Shown here: positions 1-8,919 of the stretch, piece by piece
Layout of the letters: each line of letters starts with the position of its first letter
How positions within the stretch are numbered: the first letter of the stretch is position 1
DNA from: an uncultured Monoglobus sp.
GTDB taxonomy: Bacteria > Bacillota > Clostridia > Monoglobales > Monoglobaceae
Assembly: GCA_947630135.1 (NCBI GenBank)
Contig: CANRGH010000039.1
Span: forward strand, 1-47,023
DNA length: 47,023 nt
Direction: 5' to 3'
Translations under genes and position numbers: made by a program
Notes under the pieces: generated by a model
Told to the model about the DNA's origin: nothing
The model's input: only the letters and a program-made list of their open reading frames with translations
The model's database searches: none

Positions 1-94
1 TTTTGTCACCCTTTTTAAGTATATCATGTTTTTGGATTGTTTGGGTTACAATTCTATTTCAAAATTAGATTGACGTGTACAATATTTCAAGGTC

Positions 95-1534
95 TTACAG
101 CTTCTTTCTCCCCGAGTTTCCGCACCAAATCACGGCGGCGGCATAGGCGGCCGAAAGTATTACCGCAATCGTGTAGCTTACGGGCCACGGGAGGTTAAAG
201 CCGATCGCCGCATTTAAAATAAAGCTTGAGATTATAAACATATAAAACATGCCCGGAACGAGCGCCATTACAAACGGCTTCTTGTTCCGCATCATGTAAA
301 CCGTGATCATCGCGAACGCGAACACGGCGAGAGTCTGGTTCGCCCAAGCAAAGTAGCGCCAAAGCACATTAAATCCGCCCGCATTTAGCTTCGCGAACAC
401 CAAGATTACCGCGACAACTGCGAATATTACGATCGAGACACCGAGCCGTTTCATTTTCTTTTCTTGGTCTATATTAAGCGCCTCCGAAATTATAAGTCTG
501 AGCGAGCGGAGCGCCGTGTCGCCCGAGGTTATGGGAAGCACAATAATACCGATTACGGCGATAATTCCGCCGACGCTGCCAAGCAGATTTTTCGCCACAA
601 TGCCGACAACATCGGTCGGGCTTGTGGATGCATTCGCAAGGCCGAGATTCAAGACGCCCATGGCTGCGCCCGCCCATATCATTGCGATGACGCCCTCGGC
701 GATCATCATGTTATAAAACGTCATACGTCCCTCTTTTTCATGAGTGATTGTGCGTGAGACGAGAGTTGCCTGAGTGGAATGAAAACCCGAAACAATTCCG
801 CACGCGACGGTTACAAAGAACACCGGAATAAAATGCAGTCCCTCGGGATGAATACCGGCGACGCCGGTTGTCCAGATATTATCAAGCGGATAACCCTTCA
901 CAATAAATCCGATAAACACGCCTATAGCCGACAAAACAAGCAGACCGCCAAAAAACGGATAAACCTTGCCGATTATCTTATCGATCGGGAAAAGAGTCGC
1001 TATTATATAGTAAGCGAAAATCGCGCCGTATACCACCCACACCAGCGGATTGCCGGCAGCGTTATTCGTTCTTAATATCTGCGTTATGAACAAATCGCCC
1101 GGCGTGTATATGAACACCGTTCCGACAAGCAGCATTGTGAGGCACACGAACACATTATAAAGCGGATAGGTATACTTGCCCAAAAACTTCCGTATGAGCG
1201 ACGGCATCTGCGCACCGTCCTCGCGAACCGAGATCATACCGCACATATAGTCATGGAGCGCACCGCCAAGCACGCAGCCCACGGGGATCGTCAAAAACGC
1301 GATCGGACCGAAAAGAATACCCTGTATCGGGCCTAAGATAGGGCCGGTCCCGGCGATATTCAGAAGCTGGATAAGAGAGTTTTTCCATTTTTTCATAGGA
1401 ACATAGTCCATACCGTCATTCAGCCGCACCGCAGGCGTTTTGCGGTCGTCGGGCCCGAAGGCTTTTTCGCACACTTTTCCATACAATGCACCACCGATCA
1501 AGAGCATCGCGAGCCCAATGAAGAACGTAGTCAT
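95..1534 (-). CDS. cstA: CstA-family carbon starvation / pyruvate-type transporter
   Basis: Integral membrane protein of 479 residues, hydrophobic almost throughout, with roughly a dozen membrane segments. The N-terminal part carries the family landmarks DGMDYVP, a GTGPILGP glycine/proline stretch and an LHDY motif. The E. coli relatives (CstA, BtsT) are near 700 residues; this is the short form common in Firmicutes. Known members import peptides or pyruvate when carbon is scarce, but the substrate cannot be read from sequence. It has its own promoter (1568-1596) and a good ribosome site (AGGAG) before the ATG, so it is a single-gene unit downstream of amt. Confidence 0.9.
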   Translation of the reverse strand: MTTFFIGLAMLLIGGALYGKVCEKAFGPDDRKTPAVRLNDGMDYVPMKKWKNSLIQLLNIAGTGPILGPIQGILFGPIAFLTIPVGCVLGGALHDYMCGMISVREDGAQMPSLIRKFLGKYTYPLYNVFVCLTMLLVGTVFIYTPGDLFITQILRTNNAAGNPLVWVVYGAIFAYYIIATLFPIDKIIGKVYPFFGGLLVLSAIGVFIGFIVKGYPLDNIWTTGVAGIHPEGLHFIPVFFVTVACGIVSGFHSTQATLVSRTITHEKEGRMTFYNMMIAEGVIAMIWAGAAMGVLNLGLANASTSPTDVVGIVAKNLLGSVGGIIAVIGIIVLPITSGDTALRSLRLIISEALNIDQEKKMKRLGVSIVIFAVVAVILVFAKLNAGGFNVLWRYFAWANQTLAVFAFAMITVYMMRNKKPFVMALVPGMFYMFIISSFILNAAIGFNLPWPVSYTIAVILSAAYAAAVIWCGNSGRKKL

Positions 1535-1567
1535 AAAATCAACTCCTATACTGTCATTAACTGAAAT

Positions 1568-1596
1568 ATTATATCACGATCCCGCCTAAAAGTCAA
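1568..1596 (-). promoter_or_regulatory. Sigma-A promoter of cstA
   Basis: On the minus strand TTGACT, a 17-base spacer and TATAAT. Transcription should start near 1561, about 27 bases before the cstA ATG. Confidence 0.8.
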
Positions 1597-1646
1597 TATA
1601 ATACGCTTCAATCCAAACAATATTCGATCAGTTTTTTTATGCAAAA

Positions 1647-1688
1647 GCGCGGGGGAATTATGCGTTTTCGCACAAATTCCGCCCGCGC
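1647..1688 (-). terminator. Terminator after the amt-PII gene
   Basis: Nested hairpin with outer arms GCGCGGG and CCCGCGC, middle arms GGAATT and AATTCC and a TGCG-TTTT-CGCA tip. A short T-rich stretch follows in the minus direction. It separates amt from cstA. Confidence 0.75.
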
Positions 1689-1718
1689 AGTCTTTACTTC
1701 ATATTTTTATTCACCGCG

Positions 1719-3464
1719 TCAGCAGTTTTCGCCGTCCTCGGTCATCGCGTCATAGCCGCTTTCACCGGTACGGACCTTAACCACGTTGTCAACGCCGTAG
1801 ATGAATATCTTTCCGTCGCCGATATGTCCGGTGTAGAGGGCCTTGCTTGCGGCCTTCACAACGTCGTTTACCGGAACTCTGCAAACGACGATCTCGACCT
1901 TGATCTTAGGCAGCAGCGTCGCCTCGACCGCAACTCCGCGGTAGAACTCGCTCTTGCCCTTCTGCATTCCACAGCCCAGAACGTGGGACACGGTCATACC
2001 GGTCACGCCGATGTTGTTCATCTCGCGCTTTAAGGCCTCGAACTTCGACTCCTTGCAGACTACTGTCACCTTGGTTATCGGGTGGCCGTCGTCGTCCGTC
2101 GTCTTGCCGCCCGCGCTCGCCGGAACGTTTACTACCGGAACCGCAATAGGCGTGGGCGCCGCGGCTGCCTCGGTCTCCTCGACCGCGCCCTCGGCTATAG
2201 CAACTCTTGAGGGCATGAAGTCGGCGTAAGCTGAGGACATGCCGTGCTCGTGAACATCCAGACCCTCGATCTCCTCCTCGGCCGAAACTCTCAGGCCGAT
2301 CGTCTTTTTGATTATCATAAACGCGATAAACATCGTTACCGCGGTCCAGCCGCAGATCGTAATTATGCCCAGAAGCTGCAGTCCGAGCTGCGAGAAGCCG
2401 CCGCCGTGGAACAGACCGTTGACCTCGCACGCGGGAACGCTTGTCGAGGCGAACAGGCCGACCGCAATCGTGCCCCAAATGCCGTTTAAGAAGTGGACCG
2501 CCACCGCGCCGACGGGATCGTCGATATGCAGAATGTTATCGAGGAACCACACGCCGAAAACAACCAGCAGTCCAGCTACCGCACCGACAACTATCGAGCC
2601 CCAGCCGTCGATCATGTCGCAGCCCGCGGTTATCGCTACCAGACCCGCCAGAGACGCGTTCAGACACATCGAAACGTCGGGCTTGCCATACTTGAGCCAT
2701 GTGAATATCATGCAGACCACCGTGGCAACCGCGGGAGCGATCGTCGTGGCCATGAATATTGACGCGAGCTGATCGCCCGAAGTAGCGGCCGCACCGTTAA
2801 ATCCGTACCATCCGAACCAGAGAATGAAGCAGCCCAGAGCGCCGATAACAATATTATGACCCGGGAACGCGTGAACCTTGGTGTTGCCGTCCTTGTCCTT
2901 GGTGAACTTGCCTATGCGGGCGCCCAGCAGAGCCGCACCGATAAGCGCAGACAGACCGCCGACCATATGTATAGCCGCCGAGCCCGCGAAATCGTGGAAG
3001 CCGAGCTGAGACAGCCAGCCGCCGCCCCATACCCAGTGGGCCTCTATCGGGTATACAACAAGCGAGATGACCGCCGAGTATACGCAATAGGACGAGAACT
3101 TGGTTCTTTCGGCCATGGCGCCCGAAACTATCGTCGCAGCCGTGGCGCAGAACACTAAGTTAAACACGAAGTTCGACCAGTCAACGTTGGCGTAGTCGGT
3201 AAAAATTCCCAGAGTGGGCATGCCCATAAATCCGCCGAGCGTGTCCTCGCCCAGCATCAGTCCGAAACCGAGGATGATGAACATAACCGTGCCTATGCAG
3301 AAGTCCATCAGGTTCTTCATAATAATGTTGCCGGAGTTCTTGGCTCTCGTGAAGCCGGCCTCTACCATAGCGAAGCCCGCCTGCATAAAGAACACCAGCG
3401 CCGCTCCTATCAGAAACCAGATGCCGAACATTTCGGAAGTCGCCATTTCAATAATGTTTTCCAT
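1719..3464 (-). CDS. amt: Ammonium transporter fused to a C-terminal PII (GlnB/GlnK) domain
   Basis: 581 residues. Residues 1-410 form an Amt/Mep/Rh channel; the two pore histidines are in GSAAIHMVGG and AVAVHFLNG. An Ala/Pro-rich linker of about 50 residues follows. Residues 465-581 are a whole PII domain with VTGMTV, a T-loop, LPKIKVEIVV and IGDGKIF. PII proteins normally plug the channel when nitrogen is plentiful; here the plug is covalently attached. In the T-loop the partner of Tyr46 is kept (Tyr508), but the position of the uridylylated Tyr51 is Val513, so control by uridylylation is unlikely and direct effector binding (ATP/ADP, 2-oxoglutarate) is inferred. It lies downstream of glnN behind a hairpin at 3505-3531. 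Confidence 0.93.
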   Translation of the reverse strand: MENIIEMATSEMFGIWFLIGAALVFFMQAGFAMVEAGFTRAKNSGNIIMKNLMDFCIGTVMFIILGFGLMLGEDTLGGFMGMPTLGIFTDYANVDWSNFVFNLVFCATAATIVSGAMAERTKFSSYCVYSAVISLVVYPIEAHWVWGGGWLSQLGFHDFAGSAAIHMVGGLSALIGAALLGARIGKFTKDKDGNTKVHAFPGHNIVIGALGCFILWFGWYGFNGAAATSGDQLASIFMATTIAPAVATVVCMIFTWLKYGKPDVSMCLNASLAGLVAITAGCDMIDGWGSIVVGAVAGLLVVFGVWFLDNILHIDDPVGAVAVHFLNGIWGTIAVGLFASTSVPACEVNGLFHGGGFSQLGLQLLGIITICGWTAVTMFIAFMIIKKTIGLRVSAEEEIEGLDVHEHGMSSAYADFMPSRVAIAEGAVEETEAAAAPTPIAVPVVNVPASAGGKTTDDDGHPITKVTVVCKESKFEALKREMNNIGVTGMTVSHVLGCGMQKGKSEFYRGVAVEATLLPKIKVEIVVCRVPVNDVVKAASKALYTGHIGDGKIFIYGVDNVVKVRTGESGYDAMTEDGENC

Positions 3465-3504
3465 AACTTATTCCTCCTTGAAAGCATATAAAATAAATAA
3501 AAAG

Positions 3505-3531
3505 GGGGTCTGAAAATAACTTTCAGACCCC
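3505..3531 (-). terminator. Hairpin terminator/attenuator between glnN and amt
   Basis: Perfect 11-base arms (GGGGTCTGAAA and TTTCAGACCCC, 5-base loop), followed on the minus strand by TTTTTATTTATTTT. It lies after the glnN stop and only about 40 bases before the amt ATG, with no clear promoter between, so it may work as an attenuator controlling read-through into amt. Confidence 0.8.
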
Positions 3532-3597
3532 TTTGTCTTTTTTGAAAATTGAATTTGTTTGGTAATATATATTATGTTTTGTAAATCGATTTTGTGA

Positions 3598-5691
3598 TTA
3601 CTCCTGGATCGAGAACAGCAGATCGCCGTATGTGGGGAACGGCCAGTAGCTCTCGGCCGTGTTTTCCTCCATCTCGTCGGCAACCGCTCTGACGTCGTTC
3701 ATCTTGGGCAGGATAACGTCCGCGAAGAACTCGGCCTGCTCCTGACCCTCGGGCATCTCGGCCGCCTTTTTGATCTCAGCCTCAAGAGCCGCGACCGCCT
3801 TGCTGAGCTTAAGCTCAAGCTCTGACAGGTGATTGATAAGGCCCTCCTCAAACTCGGTGGTGATGCCGCCGATCTGCTTCTTGGAAACGACCGTGTCAGC
3901 CAGATCCTTGACATAGCCCGCGACCGCCGGAGCGATGTCGCGCTTGGCCATCTCAACAGTTGTCTTTGCCTCGATGTTTATGGCCTTGCTGTAATTCTCA
4001 AGGTTGATCTCATAGCGGGCGAACATCTCGTCCTTGGTGAGAATGCCGTGCTTTACGAACAGATCAACGTTCTTGTCGGCAACGAACATTTTGAGCGCCG
4101 CGGGCGTGTTCTTTAAGTTGCACAGGCCTCTCTTCTTGGCCTCACCTACCCAGCTTTCCGCGTAGTTGTTGCCGTTGAAGATAATGCGCTTGTGGTTCTT
4201 CATGGTGTCGCGCACTATGCTGTAGATCTCGGCAGTCGTATCGTCGGCATTTTCAAGCCTCTCGGCGTATCCGTCGAGCACATCCGCGACTGCGGTGTTC
4301 AAGATGAAATTCGGGCCGGCAATCGAAAGCGCCGAGCCGGGCATTCTGAACTCAAACTTGTTGCCCGTGAACGCGAACGGCGAGGTTCTGTTTCTGTCGG
4401 TCGTGTCCTTCGCGAAATCGGGGATCGCGTCGATGCCCGAATTCATGACCTCTTTCTTCTTGTTCTTGAAGTTGCTGTCGTCCTCGATCGAGTCGAGCAC
4501 CGCCTTGAGGTCGTCGCCCAGGAACATCGAGATGATCGCGGGAGGCGCCTCGTTCGCGCCCAGTCTGTGGTCGTTGCCCGCTGTCGCAACCGAGCTTCTG
4601 AGCAGATCCTGATACTTGTCGACCGCCTCGATTACCGCGCTCAAGAACAGCAGGAACTTGGGATTGTCGTGCGGGTTCTTGCCGGGCTTTAAGAGGTTCT
4701 CGCCGGTATCGGTCGAGATCGACCAATTGTTGTGCTTGCCGCTGCCGTTGATGCCCTCGAAGGGCTTCTCGTGGAGCAGGCACTTCATACCGTGCTTCTC
4801 GGCGACCTTTTTCATGATCTCCATGGTAAGCTGGTTGTGATCGGTGGCCACGTTTGCCTGACTGAATATCGGGGCCAGCTCATGTTGTGCGGGCGCGACC
4901 TCGTTGTGCTTGGTCTTTGCCAGAATGCCCAGCTTCCAGAGCTCGCGGTCAAGGTCTTTCATGTACTCCGAAACTCTTCTCTTAACAACACCGAAATAGT
5001 GGTCGTCAAGCTCCTGGCCCTTGGGCGCGGGAGCGCCGAACAGCGTTCTTCCGGTGTATGTAATGTCCTTTCTCTTGAGGGCGACCTTTCTGTCGATCAG
5101 GAAATATTCCTGCTCGGGGCCGACCGTGGTGATAACGCGCTTAACGTCGGTGTCGCCGATGATATGCAGCACCTTCACGGCCGACTGGCTGAGCGCCTCC
5201 ATTGAGCGCATCAGCGGGGTCTTTTTGTCAAGAGCCTCGCCGGTGTAGGAACCGAAAACCGTGGGGATACACAGAATTCCGTCCTTGATAAAGGCGTTCG
5301 ACGTGGGATCCCACGCGGTGTAGCCTCTGGCCTCAAACGTGGAGCGCAGGCCTCCCGAGGGGAAGCTCGACGCGTCGGGCTCGCCCTTGATGAGCTCTTT
5401 GCCGCTGAACTCCATGATAACATGGTCGATACCGTCGGGCTGAATGAAGCTGTCATGCTTCTCGGCCGTTACGCCTGTCATGGGCTGGAACCAGTGGGTG
5501 AAGTGCGTCACGCCGTTCTCGACCGCCCAGTCCTTCATGGCGTTGGCCACAACGTCCGCTACCTCGCGGGTAAGGGGTGTTCCCTCTTCCTTGGTCTTGC
5601 GGAGCTGCTTGTAGATATTATCCGGAAGCCTTACCTTTTGAACCGAGTCCTCAAAGACCGCGCTTCCGAACAGCTCGTTCATCTTGTCCAT
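3598..5691 (-). CDS. glnN: Glutamine synthetase type III
   Basis: 697 residues, the usual size of GSIII and much longer than GlnA (about 450). It makes glutamine from glutamate, ammonia and ATP in the cytoplasm. Family features include the N-terminal HWFQPMTG and EKHDSF motifs, EQEYFLID, NEVAPAQHELAP and NGSGKHNNWS (metal and substrate loops). The ATG is preceded by GAAAGGAT. Upstream are a perfect promoter and a leader hairpin, so expression is probably attenuated. The next gene is the Amt-PII fusion, which gives a compact ammonium uptake and assimilation block. Confidence 0.96.
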   Translation of the reverse strand: MDKMNELFGSAVFEDSVQKVRLPDNIYKQLRKTKEEGTPLTREVADVVANAMKDWAVENGVTHFTHWFQPMTGVTAEKHDSFIQPDGIDHVIMEFSGKELIKGEPDASSFPSGGLRSTFEARGYTAWDPTSNAFIKDGILCIPTVFGSYTGEALDKKTPLMRSMEALSQSAVKVLHIIGDTDVKRVITTVGPEQEYFLIDRKVALKRKDITYTGRTLFGAPAPKGQELDDHYFGVVKRRVSEYMKDLDRELWKLGILAKTKHNEVAPAQHELAPIFSQANVATDHNQLTMEIMKKVAEKHGMKCLLHEKPFEGINGSGKHNNWSISTDTGENLLKPGKNPHDNPKFLLFLSAVIEAVDKYQDLLRSSVATAGNDHRLGANEAPPAIISMFLGDDLKAVLDSIEDDSNFKNKKKEVMNSGIDAIPDFAKDTTDRNRTSPFAFTGNKFEFRMPGSALSIAGPNFILNTAVADVLDGYAERLENADDTTAEIYSIVRDTMKNHKRIIFNGNNYAESWVGEAKKRGLCNLKNTPAALKMFVADKNVDLFVKHGILTKDEMFARYEINLENYSKAINIEAKTTVEMAKRDIAPAVAGYVKDLADTVVSKKQIGGITTEFEEGLINHLSELELKLSKAVAALEAEIKKAAEMPEGQEQAEFFADVILPKMNDVRAVADEMEENTAESYWPFPTYGDLLFSIQE

Positions 5692-5743
5692 TTACAAAAC
5701 ATCCTTTCTATTTTCAAAATTATCTTTTTTTCTAAACAAAACA

Positions 5744-5771
5744 GGCGCCGCGAGAGAAATCTCACAGCGCC
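5744..5771 (-). terminator. Attenuator-like hairpin in the glnN leader
   Basis: A 12-base-pair stem (GGCGCTGTGAGA against TCTCGCGGCGCC, two G-U pairs) with a TTTC loop, then TGTTTTGTTTAG on the minus strand. It begins about 13 bases after the predicted transcription start and ends about 50 bases before the glnN ATG. A terminator within a 5' leader suggests regulated read-through; the ligand or antiterminator is unknown. Confidence 0.75.
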
Positions 5772-5790
5772 TTTGCTGACCTTACTGTGG

Positions 5791-5819
5791 ATTATACTCC
5801 CTGAATTTGAATTTGTCAA
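5791..5819 (-). promoter_or_regulatory. Consensus promoter of glnN
   Basis: Exact consensus on the minus strand: TTGACA, 17 bases, TATAAT. Predicted start near 5784. Confidence 0.85.
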
Positions 5820-5894
5820 CATGTTTTGAAGCTTCGCGGGCAATTTTATATGACTTGCCGAAACTGACAATACTTTAACAAATTATTTTGTTAA

Positions 5895-6178
5895 AAATAA
5901 CGTAGGGACCAGGAACATAGGGACTAGAGAATAGGATCTAGGTACTACGCGATCAGACTTAAGCATAAATCTTTCGCGTATCCCCGCGAGCTCTACATCT
6001 GCCTCGCCCCTTGGGGAGAGGCAAGCGGGCGGATAATATCCGCCCCTACATGATTAACACCACGGTACCTGCGTCATAATTTCGTAGGGGACGGCGCCCC
6101 GACGTCCCGGCTCCCCTTCCTTTAGGAGGGGGAGCTGTCGGCGAAGACGACTGAGGGGGGATGCCTACTTCCTATTCC
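5895..6178. repeat. Intergenic repeat block (tandem TAGGGACTAGG type, GGGCGG palindrome, CTCCC hairpin)
   Basis: About 300 bases without a gene. It contains a low-complexity run of degenerate TAGGGACTAGGAA units (5903-5945), a CCCCTTGGGG hairpin (6007-6016), the palindrome GGGCGGATAATATCCGCCC (6027-6045) followed by CTAC, and a GACGTCCC / GGAGCTGTCGGCGAAG module ending in GACTGAGGGGGG (6098-6160). The same modules recur at 7.4, 8.3-8.9, 12.7, 18.07, 25.2-25.5 and 27.8-28.3 kb. Confidence 0.75.
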
Positions 6179-6427
6179 CTAGTCCCCGGTCACTACTTCG
6201 TACATCCCCGCGGCCTCATCCTTGCGGACGTTGTCCTTGACCGACAGCACGCGTATTTTAAGCGGCTTTTCGCCGAACATGATCTGTATCTCGTCGCCTT
6301 CCTTCACGTCGTACGACGCCTTGACGACCCTGCCGCCGACCGACACGCGTCCGCCGTCGCAGGCCTCGTTCGCCACCGTCCGCCGCTTTATAATTCGCGA
6401 CACCTTTAAAAATTTATCAAGTCTCAT
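6179..6427 (-). CDS. rqcP: S4-domain RNA-binding protein RqcP (YabO/Hsp15-like)
   Basis: 82 residues, almost all a single S4 RNA-binding fold, beginning MRLDKFLKVSRIIKRR and continuing GRVSVGGRVVKAS. RqcP binds obstructed 50S subunits with RqcH and helps add C-terminal alanine tails to stalled nascent chains. In B. subtilis it follows yabM and mazG; here it is separated from mazG by about 2.5 kb. Its ATG overlaps the end of the upstream gene by 11 bases (6417-6427), suggesting translational coupling. Confidence 0.9.
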   Translation of the reverse strand: MRLDKFLKVSRIIKRRTVANEACDGGRVSVGGRVVKASYDVKEGDEIQIMFGEKPLKIRVLSVKDNVRKDEAAGMYEVVTGD

Positions 6428-7349
6428 TTTGTTTTCCTTCTTTCAAATTAACAAACATATTGAACATATCGTTATACCAGCTTCCGTTTATGGGATTTGG
6501 TCGACTAATTATTTTGTGCTCGCCGTTTTTCATTGCCTCGATAACGACCGCTCTGCCGTCCAACAAAGTTGTTCCCTCATCATTTTCAAGCCTCCAAAAA
6601 TTTTCGTTTTCAAAGCTGCGCACGATTTCATCAATCTGTTCTTTTGTAAGCTTATAGACCTTGGTTCCGGACTCACCGGTTGTATGACTTTTAGTGCTGT
6701 ATCTAAGTTCTCCTCCGTTGTCGGTAACGGTAACTCTGAATATCAAGTTTCCACCGCCGGCGATATTAGAAAGTCTATAAACCTCTGTTTCATTTCCCTC
6801 AAGCCTGCCTTCTCCCAGCTCCTCAAAATCCTCCGAAAGACTTTTGTCCCATAATTTACCAAACCCGTAAATTATCATGTCTTTCGGTGCTGAATCGTCT
6901 CTCAGACGCTCATATGTTCCTCTGTATGAAAAACATCCTGTTTTCATTCCATCAACATTCTTTTCATCTATAAACTTAAGTAGGTCAACGTACTGCGGAT
7001 AACCATGCGCTCCATAGCCGTCGTAACTGTAAAGCTCACAAACTTCCACGTCAACGGAATTATACTCTGTCAGCTTCTTCTTAATTTTTTCAACATCAGA
7101 GGTTCCTCGCAAAAATATTTTCCATAGCGGAATTTCAAAACCCGTCCGTTCAATCAGCGCGAAACGCATTCCATCTTTCGTGGGTTCTTTATCCTTGTTC
7201 CATACATATACCGTGCAGGCATACGCGCCGTCTTTCACCGAAAAAAACGACTCATCTGCTTTTTTACCTACATCACATACAGCGTATCCGGCTATACAGC
7301 TTGCGGCAACAATTACAACAAGAATAATTATTATCATAAATTTTTTCAC
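6417..7349 (-). CDS. Secreted or membrane-anchored protein of unknown function
   Basis: 310 residues with no family I recognise. The first 20 or so residues are a hydrophobic signal or anchor segment ending in AGYAVC; the cysteine might be a lipidation site but no clean lipobox is visible. The rest is soluble, mixed alpha/beta and rich in Asp, Glu, Tyr and Lys. The start is GTG with GAGGTG upstream. The stop lies inside rqcP in another frame (ATGAGACTTGA overlap). It is an insertion within the otherwise conserved mazG-rqcP neighbourhood. Confidence 0.75.
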   Translation of the reverse strand: MKKFMIIIILVVIVAASCIAGYAVCDVGKKADESFFSVKDGAYACTVYVWNKDKEPTKDGMRFALIERTGFEIPLWKIFLRGTSDVEKIKKKLTEYNSVDVEVCELYSYDGYGAHGYPQYVDLLKFIDEKNVDGMKTGCFSYRGTYERLRDDSAPKDMIIYGFGKLWDKSLSEDFEELGEGRLEGNETEVYRLSNIAGGGNLIFRVTVTDNGGELRYSTKSHTTGESGTKVYKLTKEQIDEIVRSFENENFWRLENDEGTTLLDGRAVVIEAMKNGEHKIISRPNPINGSWYNDMFNMFVNLKEGKQNET

Positions 7350-7399
7350 AGTTAATCACCTCATAAAAAACTTATACAAATTATGTTGATTTGTTTGTT

Positions 7400-7515
7400 A
7401 GCCGCGGGCGGATAATATCCGCCCCTACGTTCCCACCTCCGTCAGGCTGCGCCTGCCACCTCCTCCCGGGAGGAGGCAAAACGGGCGGCCGGGGTCGTCC
7501 GCCCCTACGTCCCGG
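7400..7515. repeat. Intergenic repeat block with two GGGCGG palindromes
   Basis: GGGCGGATAATATCCGCCC (7406-7424) plus CTACGT, then an inverted copy of the CTCCC hairpin module with GTCAGGCTGCGCCTG and CCTCCCGGGAGG, then a second palindrome, positions 7483-7504, with GGGCGG and CCGCCC arms. Same families as at 6.0 and 8.6 kb. Confidence 0.75.
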
Positions 7516-7531
7516 CTATTCTGGTTCAAGT

Positions 7532-8299
7532 CTACTTTTCGGCAATGAAGAAAAATCTGCGGAATTTAAATATATACTCTTCGTTTTTCTGCTTTGTATA
7601 AACCTTGGCGGCGCGGTCGGTTATTTCCGCTTCAAGTTTTTTCCCGCTTTCGGCATCCAAAGCATTAAGATACGGACGCAGATTTGTTCCTTTTATCCAT
7701 TCGACCATTGCCTCCACGGAAGGCATACGATGATAATATACTGTTTCCCATATGTCAAAATCATTCGCGCATGAAGCGAGTATATTAAAATATTCCTCCG
7801 GCGGCAAGGTGGCGATAGTTCTGATCTCCTTGCCTGCAAATCCCCAGCGCGGCTCGGAAAGAACATCGTTTTCAACCACAAACAGCGGCTCTTTATAATT
7901 CATCGGTATTTGAACAGCCAGCACGCCGCCGTCGTTCAGTTTACCAAGCAGCGCGGGGATCAGCGTCCTGTGGCCGGGCACCCATTGAAGGCAGGCGTTG
8001 GAGAATATGACATCATATTTTTCCAAGTTTTCCAAATCCGCCGTAATATCACACAATCTGAATTCTATATCCGCGCATGACGCTTTTGCTTTTTCTATCA
8101 TCTCAGGCGAGCTGTCTATTCCGACAACACGCGCTTCGGGAAATGTTTTTTTAAGCACGGACGTGCTGTTTCCCGGGCCGCAGCCAATGTCAAGAACGGC
8201 GCGCGGATCTTTATCGGCAATTCTTTTTGCTAAATCAACAGCGGGCTGTGTGCGCTGCTTTTTGAATTTTAAGTATTGCTCCGAACTCCATTCTTTCAT
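7532..8299 (-). CDS. tam: Trans-aconitate 2-methyltransferase-like SAM-dependent methyltransferase
   Basis: 255 residues, the size of E. coli Tam. The N-terminal WSSEQYLKF and QPAVDLA stretch and the SAM-binding motif VLDIGCGPGNST (about residues 35-46), then GIDSSPEMI and SNACLQWVPGH, match the Tam family, which methylates trans-aconitate, an inhibitory by-product of the citrate cycle. Single gene flanked on both sides by intergenic repeats and absent from the B. subtilis version of this cluster, so probably a later insertion. Another small-acid methyltransferase is possible. Confidence 0.85.
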   Translation of the reverse strand: MKEWSSEQYLKFKKQRTQPAVDLAKRIADKDPRAVLDIGCGPGNSTSVLKKTFPEARVVGIDSSPEMIEKAKASCADIEFRLCDITADLENLEKYDVIFSNACLQWVPGHRTLIPALLGKLNDGGVLAVQIPMNYKEPLFVVENDVLSEPRWGFAGKEIRTIATLPPEEYFNILASCANDFDIWETVYYHRMPSVEAMVEWIKGTNLRPYLNALDAESGKKLEAEITDRAAKVYTKQKNEEYIFKFRRFFFIAEK

Positions 8300-8339
8300 A
8301 CAAATTCCCGCCTTTTCTGTTTCTTTATTTTATAAGCGT

Positions 8340-8919
8340 TGTTCGTGTACTCCCCAAGCGCCGCCTTTGCGGGCGCAGACTGAGAGGGCGTAATTTACCC
8401 ACATTGGTTCGTCTCCCTCTCCGTCGCCTTCGGCCATATCCACTCATGTTAATGATTTGTGGCCTCATTTATCCGTGGAAACGGAATACGGTTGTGCCTC
8501 GAACCCGCTAACGCGGCTCCGGCCGCAGCCACCTCTCCCTCCCCGGAGGGCGAGGCTGACGGACTGATAATATCCGCCCCTACATGATTTGGCGCAATAT
8601 ACAACATTGAATCACATCCCCCACGGGTTGCGCGTGTGCGCTGATTTTCCGCGGGCGGCCGGGGTCGTCCGCCCCTACGGAGTTTTGCACATTGTCATTC
8701 TATTCGCTGTTCACTAATCGCTAATCACTACGTTCCCACCTCCGTCTTTTCGCCTTTGGCGAAAATCCACCTCCTCCAAGGAGGAGGCATTAATCAGGCG
8801 CTCTATGGCATTTTGCATACCACGGTTGTAGGGGACGGCGCCTCGACGTCCCAGCTCGCCCCTTGGGGAGAGCTGTCTGCGGCTTGTCCGCAGACTGAGA
8901 GGTGGCAACACAGCATCAA
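8340..8919. repeat. Large intergenic repeat mosaic
   Basis: Nearly 600 bases without a credible gene. In order: a CGGGCGCAGACTGAGAGGG module; a 75-base dispersed repeat beginning TTAATGATTTGTGG (8449 onward, also at 27.86 and 28.09 kb); CTCCCCGGAG; GATAATATCCGCCCCTAC (near 8565); a palindrome at 8653-8674; an AT-rich run with TTCACTAATCGCTAATCAC (8710-8728); CCTCCTCCAAGGAGGAGG (8770-8787); and a CCCCTTGGGG hairpin next to CTGCGGCTTGTCCGCAG. Confidence 0.75.

Noticed and set aside
1906..2478. Long open frame overlapping amt (same strand, other frame)
   Set aside because: Arg/Gly/Asp-rich translation typical of a shadow of a GC-biased gene; no ribosome site; amt is certain.
4192..4692. Open frame opposite glnN
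   Set aside because: Antisense shadow: Val/Arg/Glu-rich with no family resemblance, entirely within glnN.
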